This document shows positions 49,425-60,798 of a stretch of 64,000 nucleotides of DNA, one piece after another. Source of the stretch: Cochliopodium minus (taxonomy: Eukaryota > Discosea > Himatismenida > Cochliopodiidae); NCBI GenBank assembly GCA_024220525.1, contig JAMYWO010000153.1, positions 20,487 through 84,486 on the forward strand. Direction: 5' to 3'. A program made the translations under genes and the position numbers. Below the pieces are notes generated by a model. It saw only the letters and a program-made list of their open reading frames with translations. It was not told the origin of the DNA and searched no databases. Numbering within the stretch: position 1 is the stretch's first letter; each line of letters starts with the position of its first letter.

Positions 49425-50787
49425 ATGAAAAATCTAATCTGCAATGGATCACATTCACACCATCTCATGAATTATTGTTGTAAATTATTAGCTTTTTATT
49501 TTATAATAATTTTTATATAATTGTTTATATATTTTGAAAAAAATAAAAGATAATGGAGATTTATATGGATTTGGAGATAATTAATATGGTCAATTAGGAA
49601 TTGGAAAAGAAATTAAAAAAGCAGAGGAGCCAATTTTGCTGTGGAATGATAAGAATATAAAATCCATTTGTTTGGGATGCAACATATCTTACATCCTCAG
49701 TAAAAATGGTGATCTATTTTCTTTTGGTGAAAACGATTTTGGACTCCAAATATGAGCAATTGGGAATAGGAAACTATGAAAATCAATATGAACCAGTTTT
49801 GATGATGAATGATCCAACAATCAAATTGATTTCATGTGGAGAAAGTCATACAATGATCTACAAAGAAAGAGGAGAATTATTTGTGTTCGGAAGTAATGAA
49901 TATGGGCAATTAGGAATCGGAACTCTCAAAAATCAAAAACAACCAACTCCTTTGTTATTGATGAAAGATGAAACTATCAAAATGATTGGGAGGCAATCAC
50001 TCTATTATTTACAAAGAAAATGGGGATTTGTTGGTGTTTGGTAAAAACTATTATGGACAACTTGGATTAGGAGATGACACAACAGAAATTTTAACTCCTA
50101 CTTTGTTGTTGAATGATCTCGATATTGAAGATATTATTTGTGGGGCAAACCATACAATGTATCACAAGAAAAACGGAGAAATTTATTTTTTTGGATATGG
50201 GTAATTTCATTTTTAGAATAGTTAATAATTAATTACAAATTTTTTTATAAAGGGATGGAGAGCAGCTCGGGATAACGAATGGCTTGAAAGAAATAAGAAC
50301 TCCAACATTGCTGACAAAAATAGAAGATATCATTTTGATTTCAACTTCATATGATCATAATTTTATTTTGAAAAAAGATGGGGAACTGGTGGGCTTTGGA
50401 ATAAATGAAGAACTAAAAATTAGTCATAAATTTCCAAAAGACAAAGTATTGTTGCCTCAAACAATAATGAAAGATGAAAACATTCAGTCTGTTGTTTGTA
50501 CCACTTCTGGTACCCTCATTCATTACAATGATGGAAAAATTTTTGCAAGAGGATGCTTCATTTCTAAAGTTTACCTCAACGAAATGATTTTTAACAAGCC
50601 TTCCATCATGTTTGTTGGATCAGGTGATATCGAGCCATGGTCTCCTCGAACTCATGAACATTTCCCAATAGAAATAAAACAATCCATTCTCCAATTTGTT
50701 CTTGTCTTGAAGTACTTTCAAAAAAAATTTGGATTCAAGATTACAAAATATCTTCTTCACTCAATTATTGAACTTTCACTCATTTGA
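49425..50787 (+). pseudogene. RCC1-repeat gene, copy A, broken
   Basis: The exon 1 (49425-49479) and exon 2 (from 49550) join in phase. RCC1-type propeller repeats follow: NGDLYGFGDN, TIKLISCGESHTMIYKE, GELFVFGSNEYGQLGIG, KENGDLLVFGKNYYGQLGLG. Three breaks are visible: an in-frame TAA at 49582-49584 inside the first repeat, a frame change near 49735, and another near 49987. The last part (50284-50787) is open and ends with the F-box-like tail WSPRTHEHFPIEIKQSILQF and ITKYLLHSIIELSLI. The gene is a paralogue of copy C at 53.8-55.0 kb, which is nearly intact. A pseudogene is the simplest reading, although sequencing errors in A/T runs cannot be excluded. Confidence 0.75.
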
Positions 50788-50987
50788 AATAACAAACAAA
50801 ACTTAATATATTAAACATATCAAATAAAGGATTTCATTTTATGTTATCCATTCTTTCATCATTCAGTTGCAGATAAAGAAGGAGAACGATCTTTATCAAC
50901 AGTCCAATGTCATAGAGCCAATAGGTGTTGAGAAAGTGGATTTGAATTGATTTTTAGTTATGTAAAGTTTAAATTGAATTTTTTATT

Positions 50988-52684
50988 TCAAAATAATGAA
51001 ATTAATTTGATGATATGAATTATCAAAACTTTTGGAAATTTTGAATTCTTGTTTGAGTTGTATCTTTTCCAATAAAGTAAAAAAGAAAGAACCAAATTTC
51101 TGAAAGAAGAAGGATAGTATATGTGATTCTCAGTTGACCAATCCATCATCATAGATCCAGAAAAAATAGGTAAATCAATATTTTTGAGATCAATAGAGGT
51201 AGTATGAGAGATAGAGTTATCATAGGGATTGGCGGTATGTAATGAACCATCTTTTTCCACAATATAAAACTTATCATAACAGCAAAATATTTGTTTGATA
51301 TCTTCCGGTTTTGTGCTATTTGTCTTGAAGAGATGAGAATTGTTGTTACTTTTGCTTGAAATGTGGTAGATTCCATTGTCTGCAGATGCAACAGTTGACC
51401 ATGCCATACATCCAACATTATAAAAATATTTAATTCCTAATTCGCTTGGTATTTTGTATTTTCCTATTATTTTGTTTGCTGTTTCGTACCAACCCTTTAA
51501 GCAAAGAAATAAAAAATGACATCATAAAATTCAAAATTTTATTCAAAAATTTTGTCAATCTTACAACTTGCCCACCCCAGCCATAAAGCCTTTAAAAATT
51601 TTGTTATAGAATTAAAAAATAAATGTGTTTCTTACTGTCCTAAATTTTAGTTTTGAAATATAATCAACAAAATCAACAAAAAAGAATCTAAAATATTAAT
51701 ATTACCATCAAAAGTAACCTATTTATAACAACAAATTATCTTTTATAGGTTATTATGAAAAGAAGAAAGTATTTTACAGCAGAAGTATGATTAGATCCAC
51801 AAGCAATTGATTTAAACCGAACTGGACAATCGATAACTGAAAAAATGTTTGTATCATTATTCCCTCCGACTGATATTTCTCCTTTATTACGTAATAAAAA
51901 AAAAAGAAAATTATTTATCAAAGAAAAAGATTAATCAAAAGGAAAAATAGATTAATTAAAAGTGTTTTATCAAAGAAAAGAAATTTACCATTTATTTGTC
52001 CAAATCTTATCACTTTTCCGTTTGATAAGAGGAACATACAAAAGTAAAATCCGCAAGCCATTCCAACCACCTTATATTTTTCTTTCCCACATAAATCTTT
52101 CGGAATTTGCAACTCTTCCATTGTTTTTGATCTTTTGTTTTAAATTGTTTTCAAGAATTATTAATGAAATTTTTTTGTAAGAATTTAATATGCGCAATAT
52201 AATTTGGATCAATTTTTATAGATATTGATCCATTCTTTGATATATTTACTAACAAATTTTCAAAAAAAAAAAGATATAAACTATAATTTCTTACATTAGT
52301 GAATTATATGTATAAGATGGATCAATTCCATACACTTTTCCATTATCCAACAACTATTAAAAAATTTAATTTTTAAAAAAATATAATATTGGTATATAAT
52401 ATTTGAATTACAAATAATTTATGATCTCCTCCACATGCCATTGAAACGACTTCATTTTCAAATTTAAATACATATTGTTTTTCTCTAAGATTATACCCAA
52501 TAGATTTTCTATCTTTATTCAATGATACATATGACAAATTATTTTGGCCAATTTGAAAAATATTTTCGTTATTTTTGGAGATAGGAGTTTTATCTTCATG
52601 TTTGATCCATCCTTTTTCCGTTTTATAGATGAAATTATATCCTAGTGTGCTAAAGATAGGTGGATATCCTTTTTCAAAATTCAT
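50988..52684 (-). CDS. RCC1-repeat protein with micro-exons and F-box-like tail
   Basis: Seven exons in phase: 52684-52412, 52353-52295, 52131-51989, 51881-51778, 51718-51706 (13 nt), 51639-51636 (4 nt) and 51589-51565 (25 nt), then the long 51494-50988; total 284 residues. RCC1 motifs include NEVVSMACGGDHKLFLLDNG, KVVGMACGFYFCMFLLSNGK, FKSIACGSNHTSAVTFDGQL and YGWGGQV. The 4-nt exon gaca is bounded by AG and GTAAGA and is required to read DGQLYGWG. The C-terminus (MDWSTENHIYYPSSFRNLV, KFPKVLIIHIIKLISLF) is the same tail module as in copies A and C and the ankyrin gene. RCC1 folds act as exchange factors or as protein-binding platforms; which applies here is unknown. Confidence 0.75.
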
Positions 52685-52849
52685 TTTTTGGACAAATTTT
52701 TTTTAATTAAATAAGATCTGTTGTAGGGAAATCCTTCATACGACTTGGGACATTGATCAAAAATCGATACTGATCTTTCATTAATGAATAAACTAGATTT
52801 CAGACATTACAAGTAAATAGTTGGTATCCATTTAAATCCATCAAGACAT

Positions 52850-53745
52850 TTGATTGAAATAAAGTTGGGAGGATACAAACAAAAAAATCCCAATTCCGAA
52901 GAGTGGACAATCCATCACTGATATATCTTTTAAATTTTGAGCCAAATCAATGTGGATGATAGATAAAAAATTTCCCCTTATAAGATTGGGAGGTTTTCAT
53001 TCGATGATTTACAAAGAAAATTGAGATTTGTTGCTTATAGTGATAATGAAAGAGGACAACTTGGATTGGGGGACGAAATCAGTCGACCAACACCAACTTT
53101 TTTGTTGAATGATATTGACATTGAAGATATTGTTTCTGGAATTTCACACTATTCTTGAAGAAAATGGAGAAACTTTTACCTTTGGAATGTATGACTAAAA
53201 AAAAAACAATTTTTTTTTGGCATTCAAACACAGTAAAAAAATTTTTGTCAAAAATTTTTATTTGGAAGATTTGAAGGTGAAAGCGAAATGCTTAATTTAT
53301 TGAAAAAAACAGATAACATTAATAAATTAACATTGATAAAGCAAGAAAGTTTAGAAATGATTTCAAATTCTCGGGAACAGGTTCTCATTTTGAATAATGA
53401 TGGAGAGGTGATAGGTTTTGGATATAAAGAGTACCTTTACGTATGTTTAAAGAGTGAAGAACATTCATATTTACTATGAAAACTATTGACTAAAGATGAA
53501 AGTATCTGTTCTTTCTTTGTACTTGTTATTACAGTTACATTCAAAACAATTATGGAAAGTTTTTGCAAGAGGAAATTTTTTTCAAAAAACTATTATAATG
53601 AGTTGATTTTTAACAATCCTTTTTTGTTGTTCTTTGGATAAGGTGAGTTCTGGAATGGTCTCCTCAAAATCACTTTTTTTTTCAAATGATATAAACGTTC
53701 TTGTTTACAAATTTTTCCAAAGAAAAGTCCTTCTTTCCAAAATCA
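52850..53745 (+). pseudogene. RCC1-repeat gene, copy B, heavily decayed
   Basis: Scattered remnants of the copy A/C gene: NERGQLGLGDEISRPTPTFL and NDIDIEDIVSGISH near 53045-53150, REQVLILNNDGEVIGFGYKE near 53365-53430, and traces of the tail (NNPFLLFFG) near 53610. Many stops and frame changes lie between them. It sits directly upstream of copy C in the same orientation, indicating tandem duplication followed by decay. Confidence 0.7.
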
Positions 53746-53774
53746 TTCATCTTTCTTTTATTTTTTTTAAAAAA

Positions 53775-55026
53775 ATGAAAAGAATTAGCAACGGATATCA
53801 TACCTCACATCTTTTTTTTCATTGTTGTAAATATTAATTATTTAATTTTATTGAAGAATGATAAAAATATAAAATCAATTTGTTTGGGAGATAGTTTTTC
53901 TTTCATCCTCTATAAAAATGGAGATTTATTTTCATTTGGATACAATAAAGATGGAGAATTGGGAATAGGAAATTTTAAAGATCAATTTGAACCAGTATTG
54001 GTGATGAATGATCCAACAATCAAATTAATTTCATGTGGAGGTGATCATACAATGATTTACAAAGAAAATGGAGAATTGTTGGTGTTTGGATCCAATCGAT
54101 TTGGACAATTAGGAATAGGAAATTCAGAAACAGAAGAAGAATATACTCCAATTTTGTTGATGAAAGATAAAACAATTAAAATGATAAGATTGGGATATCA
54201 TTCGATCATTTACAAAGAAAATGGAGATTTGTTGGTGTTTGGTTATAATGATTGTGGGCAACTTGGATTGAAAGATGAAATCAACAGAAATACACCCACT
54301 TTTTTGTTGAATGATCTTGATATTGAAGATATTGTCTGTGGAAATGAACATACAATTTATCTCAAAAAAAACGGAGAAGTTTTTGTTTTTGGAAATAAGT
54401 AAAATTTTAATTTTCTTTATTCATTTTTTAAAAATTAAATCTTTTTTTTTAATCTTTTAAACTTTTTTCATGAAAAAATAATTTAAAATAGTGAAAATAA
54501 AAGATTGGGATTGCAAGGCACGGAAAAAATTATAAAAATACCAACTTTATTGATGAAAATAGAAAATATAAAAAAGATTAGAACATCATCTAGTCACACC
54601 CTTGTTTTGAAAAAAGATGGAGAATTGATTGGTTTTGGATCTAACTACAAACATAAATTAAGCTTAAAAATTGATGAAAATGAATTATCAACACCTCAAA
54701 CAATAATGAAAGATGAAAATATTCAATCTGTTCTTTCTTTTTCTGATGCTTCCTTCATTCATTTCAATGATGGAAAAGTATTTGCAAGAGGATCTCTATC
54801 TTCAAAAAAATTTTCTCATGATTTGATTTTTAACAATCCTTCTTTTATGTTTATTGGATCAGGTGATGTTCTTGAATGGTCCCCTCAAACTCACTCTTTT
54901 TTCTCATATCAAACAAAACAATCTGTTCTTGGGTTTGTTCTTGTTTCGAAATATTTCCAAAAGAAAATATCATCCAAACTCCCCAAATATCTTCTTTTCT
55001 TTATCATTCAACTTTCTTTAATTTAA
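53775..55026 (+). CDS. RCC1-repeat protein, copy C, with F-box-like tail
   Basis: Open from about 53857 to 54398 and, after an intron, 54492 to 55026. Repeats include NGDLFSFGYNKDGELGIG, CGGDHTMIYKENGELLVFGS, ENGDLLVFGYNDCGQLGL and NGEVFVFGNNENKRLGLQG. The C-terminal module reads EWSPQTHSFFSYQTKQSVLG and KLPKYLLFFIIQLSLI. A short first exon (53775-53826) resembles exon 1 of copy A, but joining it to 53857 gives a stop, and one propeller blade present in copy A is missing. So the 5' end may be truncated or the true start is elsewhere. The rest shows no break. Function unknown; RCC1-type propeller adaptor. Confidence 0.7.
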
Positions 55027-55560
55027 AAAAATTAAATTTCTTTATAATTGAATTTTAAAAAAAAAAAAATGAAAAAAATAACAATAAATAAATCCACATT
55101 ATTGAAGATGCAAACTTATGAAGAAAAATTAGGAAGTAAACAACAAAATCAATGAACAAAGAAAATGGAGGGTCTTCCTCCTTTTAAATTTAATTCTTGC
55201 GCATCAATCGAAAATTTCGATGCTCCCTTGAAATGATATAAAAAACTACAATCTTATTGAATCAAAATTGCAAACTCGATTCAAAACTTCACATATTATG
55301 AATTGAGTTCAAACTTCTATTAAATAGAGAAAACATAATTTGATAGAATGAGAAAAAAATTATATAATATACTTTTGCAATAAATTACTAGAATTGAGAA
55401 TCTATTTCGGAATTTTAATTGATGAGATTATAGATCGAATGAGAGCTTTATTTAGCTTAAATATTTTATTAATTCACCATTTTTTCTATAGATTCATCAT
55501 GATAATAATATTAAAAAAAAAAAGCATCAAATTAAAACTTTATATTATTTAAAAAAAAAA
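55027..55560. other. Intergenic stretch
   Basis: 534 bases without coding signal. Composition is less extreme in A/T runs than introns, e.g. 55130-55440, and may hold old gene remains, but no homology is readable. Confidence 0.5.
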
Positions 55561-55881
55561 ATGAATAACTCTTTTCAATTATTTTTAAAAAAATACAACA
55601 ATAATCAATTCATCTTTTTCCTTCCAAAGAAGTTAGCTGAAATTTACAAACCATTGGAAGGGAATCAATCTTCTACTCTCAATCTCCAATTACAAAGCAC
55701 GATCGTGATTTCAAAGAGTGATAGAGATTGGCTTAATCTGTATGACGATAATACTAGAACAAAGAGGGTTCTCAATGAAAATTTATTTAAAGAGATTGAA
55801 GAATATGAAGAGAAAGAGAAGACTGAAAAACCAGAAAATCCATCTGCAACAACTGGAGGGACAATTATAAATCCTCAATAA
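55561..55881 (+). CDS. Small orphan protein
   Basis: A single-exon open frame of 106 residues with an ATG directly after an A-run, as seen at other starts here. Codon content is coding-like: a hydrophobic first part (QFIFFLPKKLAEIYKPLEG), a middle with VISKSDRDWLNLYDDNTRTK, an acidic-basic helix (KEIEEYEEKEKTEKPENP) and a Thr/Gly tail. No signal peptide or membrane segment is convincing. I do not recognise the family. Confidence 0.5.
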   Translation: MNNSFQLFLKKYNNNQFIFFLPKKLAEIYKPLEGNQSSTLNLQLQSTIVISKSDRDWLNLYDDNTRTKRVLNENLFKEIEEYEEKEKTEKPENPSATTGGTIINPQ

Positions 55882-56088
55882 GTTGATTATAAAAAAATTT
55901 AATCAACTGATGCATCAATCTTTGATAAAATTTGTTGTTTATAGTACATTAATAAAATAAATAAAAATTTTTCTGTATAAATCAATTGTTTATTATTTTT
56001 ATATTCCCTCCCATTCAATGAAAATGAGAAAGTGCTGAAATTTTCCTCTTATAATTATTTATTTATTTATCTCAGTTTATTATAAAAA

Positions 56089-58651
56089 ATGGGAAATAAC
56101 AAATCAAAGCAAGAGAACACTAAGGAGAATGTGGAAGATATTGAATCCAAAAAGCCTGGTAAGGGAGGAAATATCCGAAATAATTTTAATTTGAAATATT
56201 TTTCAAAGTATTGGAGGCTTGGAATGAGAAAGATATAGAAAATTGGCTTATTAAACACGATGCGAAGGATTTTATACCATATGCTAAAAAATATGGCATA
56301 GATGGAGATATGTTAACTGAATTCAAATCTGAAGATTGGAAGATGTTAGGATCAAATGAAAATATCAGTTTTAATGTATTTATCAAAGTGTGGGATGGAA
56401 AATGCGAAGAATATGCAAAATATTTGGAGGAAATCAAACCAAGAAATGAAATAGATGAAAATACAAAGATTGAAAATGGAGAATGGGAAGAACATAAAGT
56501 AATCAAAAGAAGGCATTTTAAAAATAACTTAATGTTGTTGAAAAATATAGATTCCAGAAGATGATATCGAATCAATTTTGTTTTATCATGATGCATCGAA
56601 AAATACATCAAAAGGAGCGAGAGCATTGAATAGGTTTTTATAGTTAAAACTCATTTTAGAGCAAATATGAACTCATTTATTCAAATAATTTTTTTTTTTT
56701 TTCAATTTTGCAGGATATGGGCTTATCAGCCAAGGGCATTCCGTAGATATTATGGATGTGAATTGATAAGATTGAAAATTCCAAAAAACACTGAAATAAA
56801 AGGATTAAATTGGAAGGAGTTTCACAATAATTCTCCTTCCTGTGTCGAAAGTGTTCCTTTTTCCATTGAAAGTTTATCTGAATTGTTTTTCTACTCGGTT
56901 GCAATGAGTGGTCTTCACAGTGGTACAAGGATTTTTGTTGAACCAAGGAGTGCATGGAGTAAACGTACAGTTCTTTCAAAAATAAGAAGAAAAACAAATT
57001 TTAATTCAAACATATAATGGATTACTTTTTTTAAATTTTTTTTTTTTTATTGAATATTTGTGTTTATTAAAATTGATCCTATTCTTATCAAATTCTCATT
57101 AGGATGTAACGCTTCTTCTGGAGGTCTTCACCCTGAAGAAGTTTATTTTTTGGGGAAAGTGGATGGAAGTGCTAATCTCTACCATTACTGTATGAAATAT
57201 CATGGTCTTGAAAAAAGAGCAAATATACCTAACGAAACATGGTCTCTTTTGTCATCAAATCTCCCCGAAGGATCATTTATTATGGCTATTACATCTGTAA
57301 TAATAATCTATATCATAATATATTTATTCTTAATTTTTTTATTTTTATTTTTTATTTTAATTATAATTATTTTTAAATTATTTTTTTTATTTATATAAAT
57401 TTTGGAAAGTGTAATTGGAGAGAAGAATGGAAATATGGGGAAAGAGGTATGAGATACACCAATTTGGACGTTGGTCATGCTTTTGGCTCAATCAAAGTAT
57501 CTGCAAGAATGTTGGGTTGGCAAGTGCAAAGATTGAAGGGCATATCTGACGAACTCTTCACAAAACTCTTGGGAATCAATAAAGAGTTGGCACATCCGAC
57601 GGAGAAAGAATACCCGGGGATACTTCTCCTTGTCATCCCCAATTCCAAAAAAATAGAAAATTTCAAAATCAATTCTTTCTGTGGGGAGTTGGGTAATCTT
57701 TACGAGAAATCTGTTGAATTTTTGGGAAAAGCAAACAAATTAAGTGAAACTCGTACAGAATGGAAACTATTGAAGAAGATTTCAGAGGTGACTGTAAATA
57801 AATTAAAGTCGGACGATTGGTGTCAAGAGTTTTTCAGAGAGGGACAGATCAATGAGAAAATCAACAATATTCTGGAGAATTATCCTGACCTTAGTTCTAC
57901 ACAAATAAAGAACATTGTAAGAGTAAGAAGATCATCAACCTCTTTCAATGAGAGATCAACTACAAAAGAAAACTTTTTCGGAATTCTTTCAGCCATTTTC
58001 AACAGACAAAGTGATACCTATGATGATCGTGCATTTCCTTACGACGGACTTAACTTTGATACGAAAGTGGAAGTGTTTGTAATTTACGTCATGAGAGTGG
58101 ACGGGCTCAGTGAGGGTCTTTATCTCCTCATCCAGTCTGACGAATGGGTAAAAAAACTGGAGGAGAATTACAAAGGCAAAGAGGGTTTTTGTTTCGAGTT
58201 GATCGAACCTAATCTCAATCTTTATCTCGTCAAAAAATTGGAGATCAAGGATGTTTGTTCTCTTTCCAAATACGTTTCCTGCTCTCAGCTCATCGCCAAC
58301 AATTCTTGCTTCAGCTTGGGTATGTTGTCTCCTTTGGACGCTGACCTTCTCAAAACCAACGGTTTGCATGTATACCGTGACATTCATTGGGAAAGCGGGG
58401 TCATTGGACAATTGCTTTACTTGTAAAAATTTTTAAATTAAATTTTTTTAAAAATTTACTTTTTTTTTAATAGGGAGGCTCAAGCTCGGGAACTTGGTGC
58501 TTCTGGTATGGGCTGCTTTCTTGATGATCAATGTCTTTCTGATTTCAATTTGGAATCTACTTCTCTGAAGACTTTCTATCATTTTACAGTCGGACATTGT
58601 ACTAATGATGATAGATATCCACCATACGATTACCAAAAAGAAATCTATTAA
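56089..58651 (+). CDS. SAM domain fused to SagB-type nitroreductase-like protein
   Basis: Seven exons (56089-56158, 56209-56498, 56551-56633, 56714-56964, 57103-57296, 57410-58422, 58474-58651) add up in phase to 692 residues. The start MGNNKSK could be N-myristoylated. A SAM domain follows (VLEAWNEKDIENWLIKHDAK, residues 24-95). Then comes the plant/bacterial nitroreductase (SagB/ThcOx-like) pattern: SKGARALNRIWAYQPRAFRR, LFFYSVAMSGL, CNASSGGLHPEEVYFLG, WREEWKYGERGMRYTNLDVG, HAFGSIKVSARMLGWQVQ, and a second half ending SLGMLSPLDADLL and ASGMGCFLDDQCL. These enzymes bind FMN and oxidise or reduce small molecules or azoline rings. The substrate is unknown. A SAM-nitroreductase fusion is unfamiliar to me. 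Confidence 0.72.
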
Positions 58652-58897
58652 AGTATGTTGCCTTTAATAATATTTGAACCATTTTATATGGATTCCCGCT
58701 TTTATTTGACTTAAATATCATTTCTTTTTCAGCATATTTTTCTCAATCAGAAATCTTTCCCTTTTATTAAATATATGTTTTAATAAAAATAAAAAAATTG
58801 AAAAATCAATCTATAATAATGGATGGGGTAAATACAAACAACCCAAAAAAAAATTTATAACATTCTAAACATATCATCAAGTTAATCAAATCAATAG

Positions 58898-60641
58898 GAG
58901 AAGGGGATCAAAAAGAAAATTTGCTGAGAAAAATCACTCGATCCACTTCTAACCTCAATTTGGACGAAAATCCAAAAATTGAAACACAAAATTTTATGTT
59001 ATCAGTCAAATACGGCGTATATACCATGCAAGGTGATATTTATAAATTTATTTCGGAGATATTTTTAAATTCTTTTGCAGGGAATCGAGACACCCAAGAA
59101 GATTCTCATACTGCATTACTTTCAAAATCCAAGAAAAAGAGTGAGAATGATTCCATGGATACATTCGCCTTTTTTGGTGTGTTCGATGGTAAGAAAATAG
59201 AAAAGAAAAAAAATTATGAAGAAGCAAATACATTTCGAGAGATGGGAGGAATCTTATATTTAATTAAAGAGATGTTCTCCAATAATATATGGAAGAAAAA
59301 TATATAATTTTGAATATTTTTAATTAGATTTCAATCAGTTTTGATATTATAAAAATTAATTTATTTTATTAAAATTATAAATGAAATATTAAATCTTAAA
59401 TAGGACACGGAGGTCAAAAAGCAGCGGACTATGCATCAACTTACATCCACAAATATCTGCTCGAAGAGCTTAAGACCACCAAGGACATCAAACAGGCTCT
59501 CAAAAACGCCATTCGTTCTACAGAGTCCTCTTTTTTGTTCAAAGCAAAGAAGGAGAAACTTTTAGATGGGACAACTTTGTGTGTAGTTTTGATTTACAAA
59601 GGTTTTTTTTTAATTTTTTTTTTTTTTAATTTTTTTTTTAAATTTTAATTTTTTTTGATCATTTTTTTACTTATATCATTGAATATTTAGTATGTTGATT
59701 AGAAATTTAGTATTTAATTTTGATTTTGATAGTTTTTTAAAATTTAATTTTTGTTTCATTGGAAATTTTTTTAATTATCAAACATATTAAAAAGTTTATT
59801 AGAAAATTTAAACCTTTTATTTCCACAAAAAAAAAAAAAAAGATAGACTAGTGTATGCAAATGTAGGAGACTCGGAGATCATTCTTTCTAGGAACACCAA
59901 AGCTGTTTGCCTTTCCGAGTTACACAACCCTCATAAAAACAGCAAAGAGGAAGAACGTGTAGTTTCTGTCGGAGGAAAAATCAACAAACACAAAAGAGTA
60001 AAAAAAAAAAGTTTTTCGGGTTAATTTTTGTTTTTACAAAGCGATTTATTTTATTTTTATACAATTTTTAATTTCACTTTATTATTTTTTAATTTTGAGT
60101 ACAGTAATAATTTTTTTCATATTTTTCTATAGGTTTGCCACCCTGTAATAAATCCTATGTTTTGTTCGATAGCAGTATCAAGATCCATGTAATTATTCCA
60201 TGTTTTTATTTTTATTTTTTTTTTAAATATTTTTAATTTTAAAAAAAATTTTCAGAGGAGATATTTTGTTCAAAGAAGAAGAGTTCACCAAAGGTAAAAA
60301 GTCCGGGTTAACTGCTGATCCTTTCATTGGGGAAATCCAGCTCAAAGAAGACGTTAATTTTTGTATTATTGGTAACAAAATTTTATTGTGTTTATTTTTA
60401 ATTTTTATTATTTTTTAATTTTTATTTTATTTTTTTATTTTTCATTTTAGCTTGTGATGGATTGTGGGATGTATTAGGATACCAAGAGGCAGTAGATTAT
60501 GTTTTCCATAAACTCATCGAGAATAAAAACAGCCCTCAGTCTGTGTCTGAGTTCATTGTCCGCACCGCCTACGAGAAAGGCAGCCAAGACAATATCACTG
60601 CCCTCGTCATTTTTTTCAATTACCAAAAGACTCCCAATTAA
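58898..60641 (+). CDS. PP2C-type protein phosphatase
   Basis: Exons from 58898-59032, 59081-59188, 59404-59601, 59843-59997, 60133-60188, 60256-60370 and 60451-60641 join in phase. The PP2C motifs appear in order: NRDTQEDSHTALL, FFGVFDGHGGQKAADYA, LDGTTLCVVLIYK, DRLVYANVGDSEIILSR, VSRSIGDILF, FCIIACDGLWDVL and GSQDNITALVIFF. All metal-binding aspartates are present, so the enzyme is probably an active Mn/Mg-dependent Ser/Thr phosphatase. It is a compact family member with a short N-terminal extension. The start is unresolved: an ATG at 58819 would give a 9-nt first exon, but its phase does not match the exon at 58898. Confidence 0.87.
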
Positions 60642-60798
60642 ATTAAAATTATTTTCTCGTTAATAAAATTTATGCTCAAAGGAAGTTTTTCACCAAAAGT
60701 TTTAGATTTTAACAAGTCTAGATACTTTTAAAACTCTTTAATTCTTGTTTCTTCCATCCTTTTGAGAATTTAATGAGAAAATAAGAAAAAAAAAAAAA

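Noticed and set aside
49425-55026. Viral or giant-virus origin of the RCC1/ankyrin cluster
   Set aside because: The genes carry host-type introns, including micro-exons, and there is no capsid, polymerase or other viral hallmark nearby.
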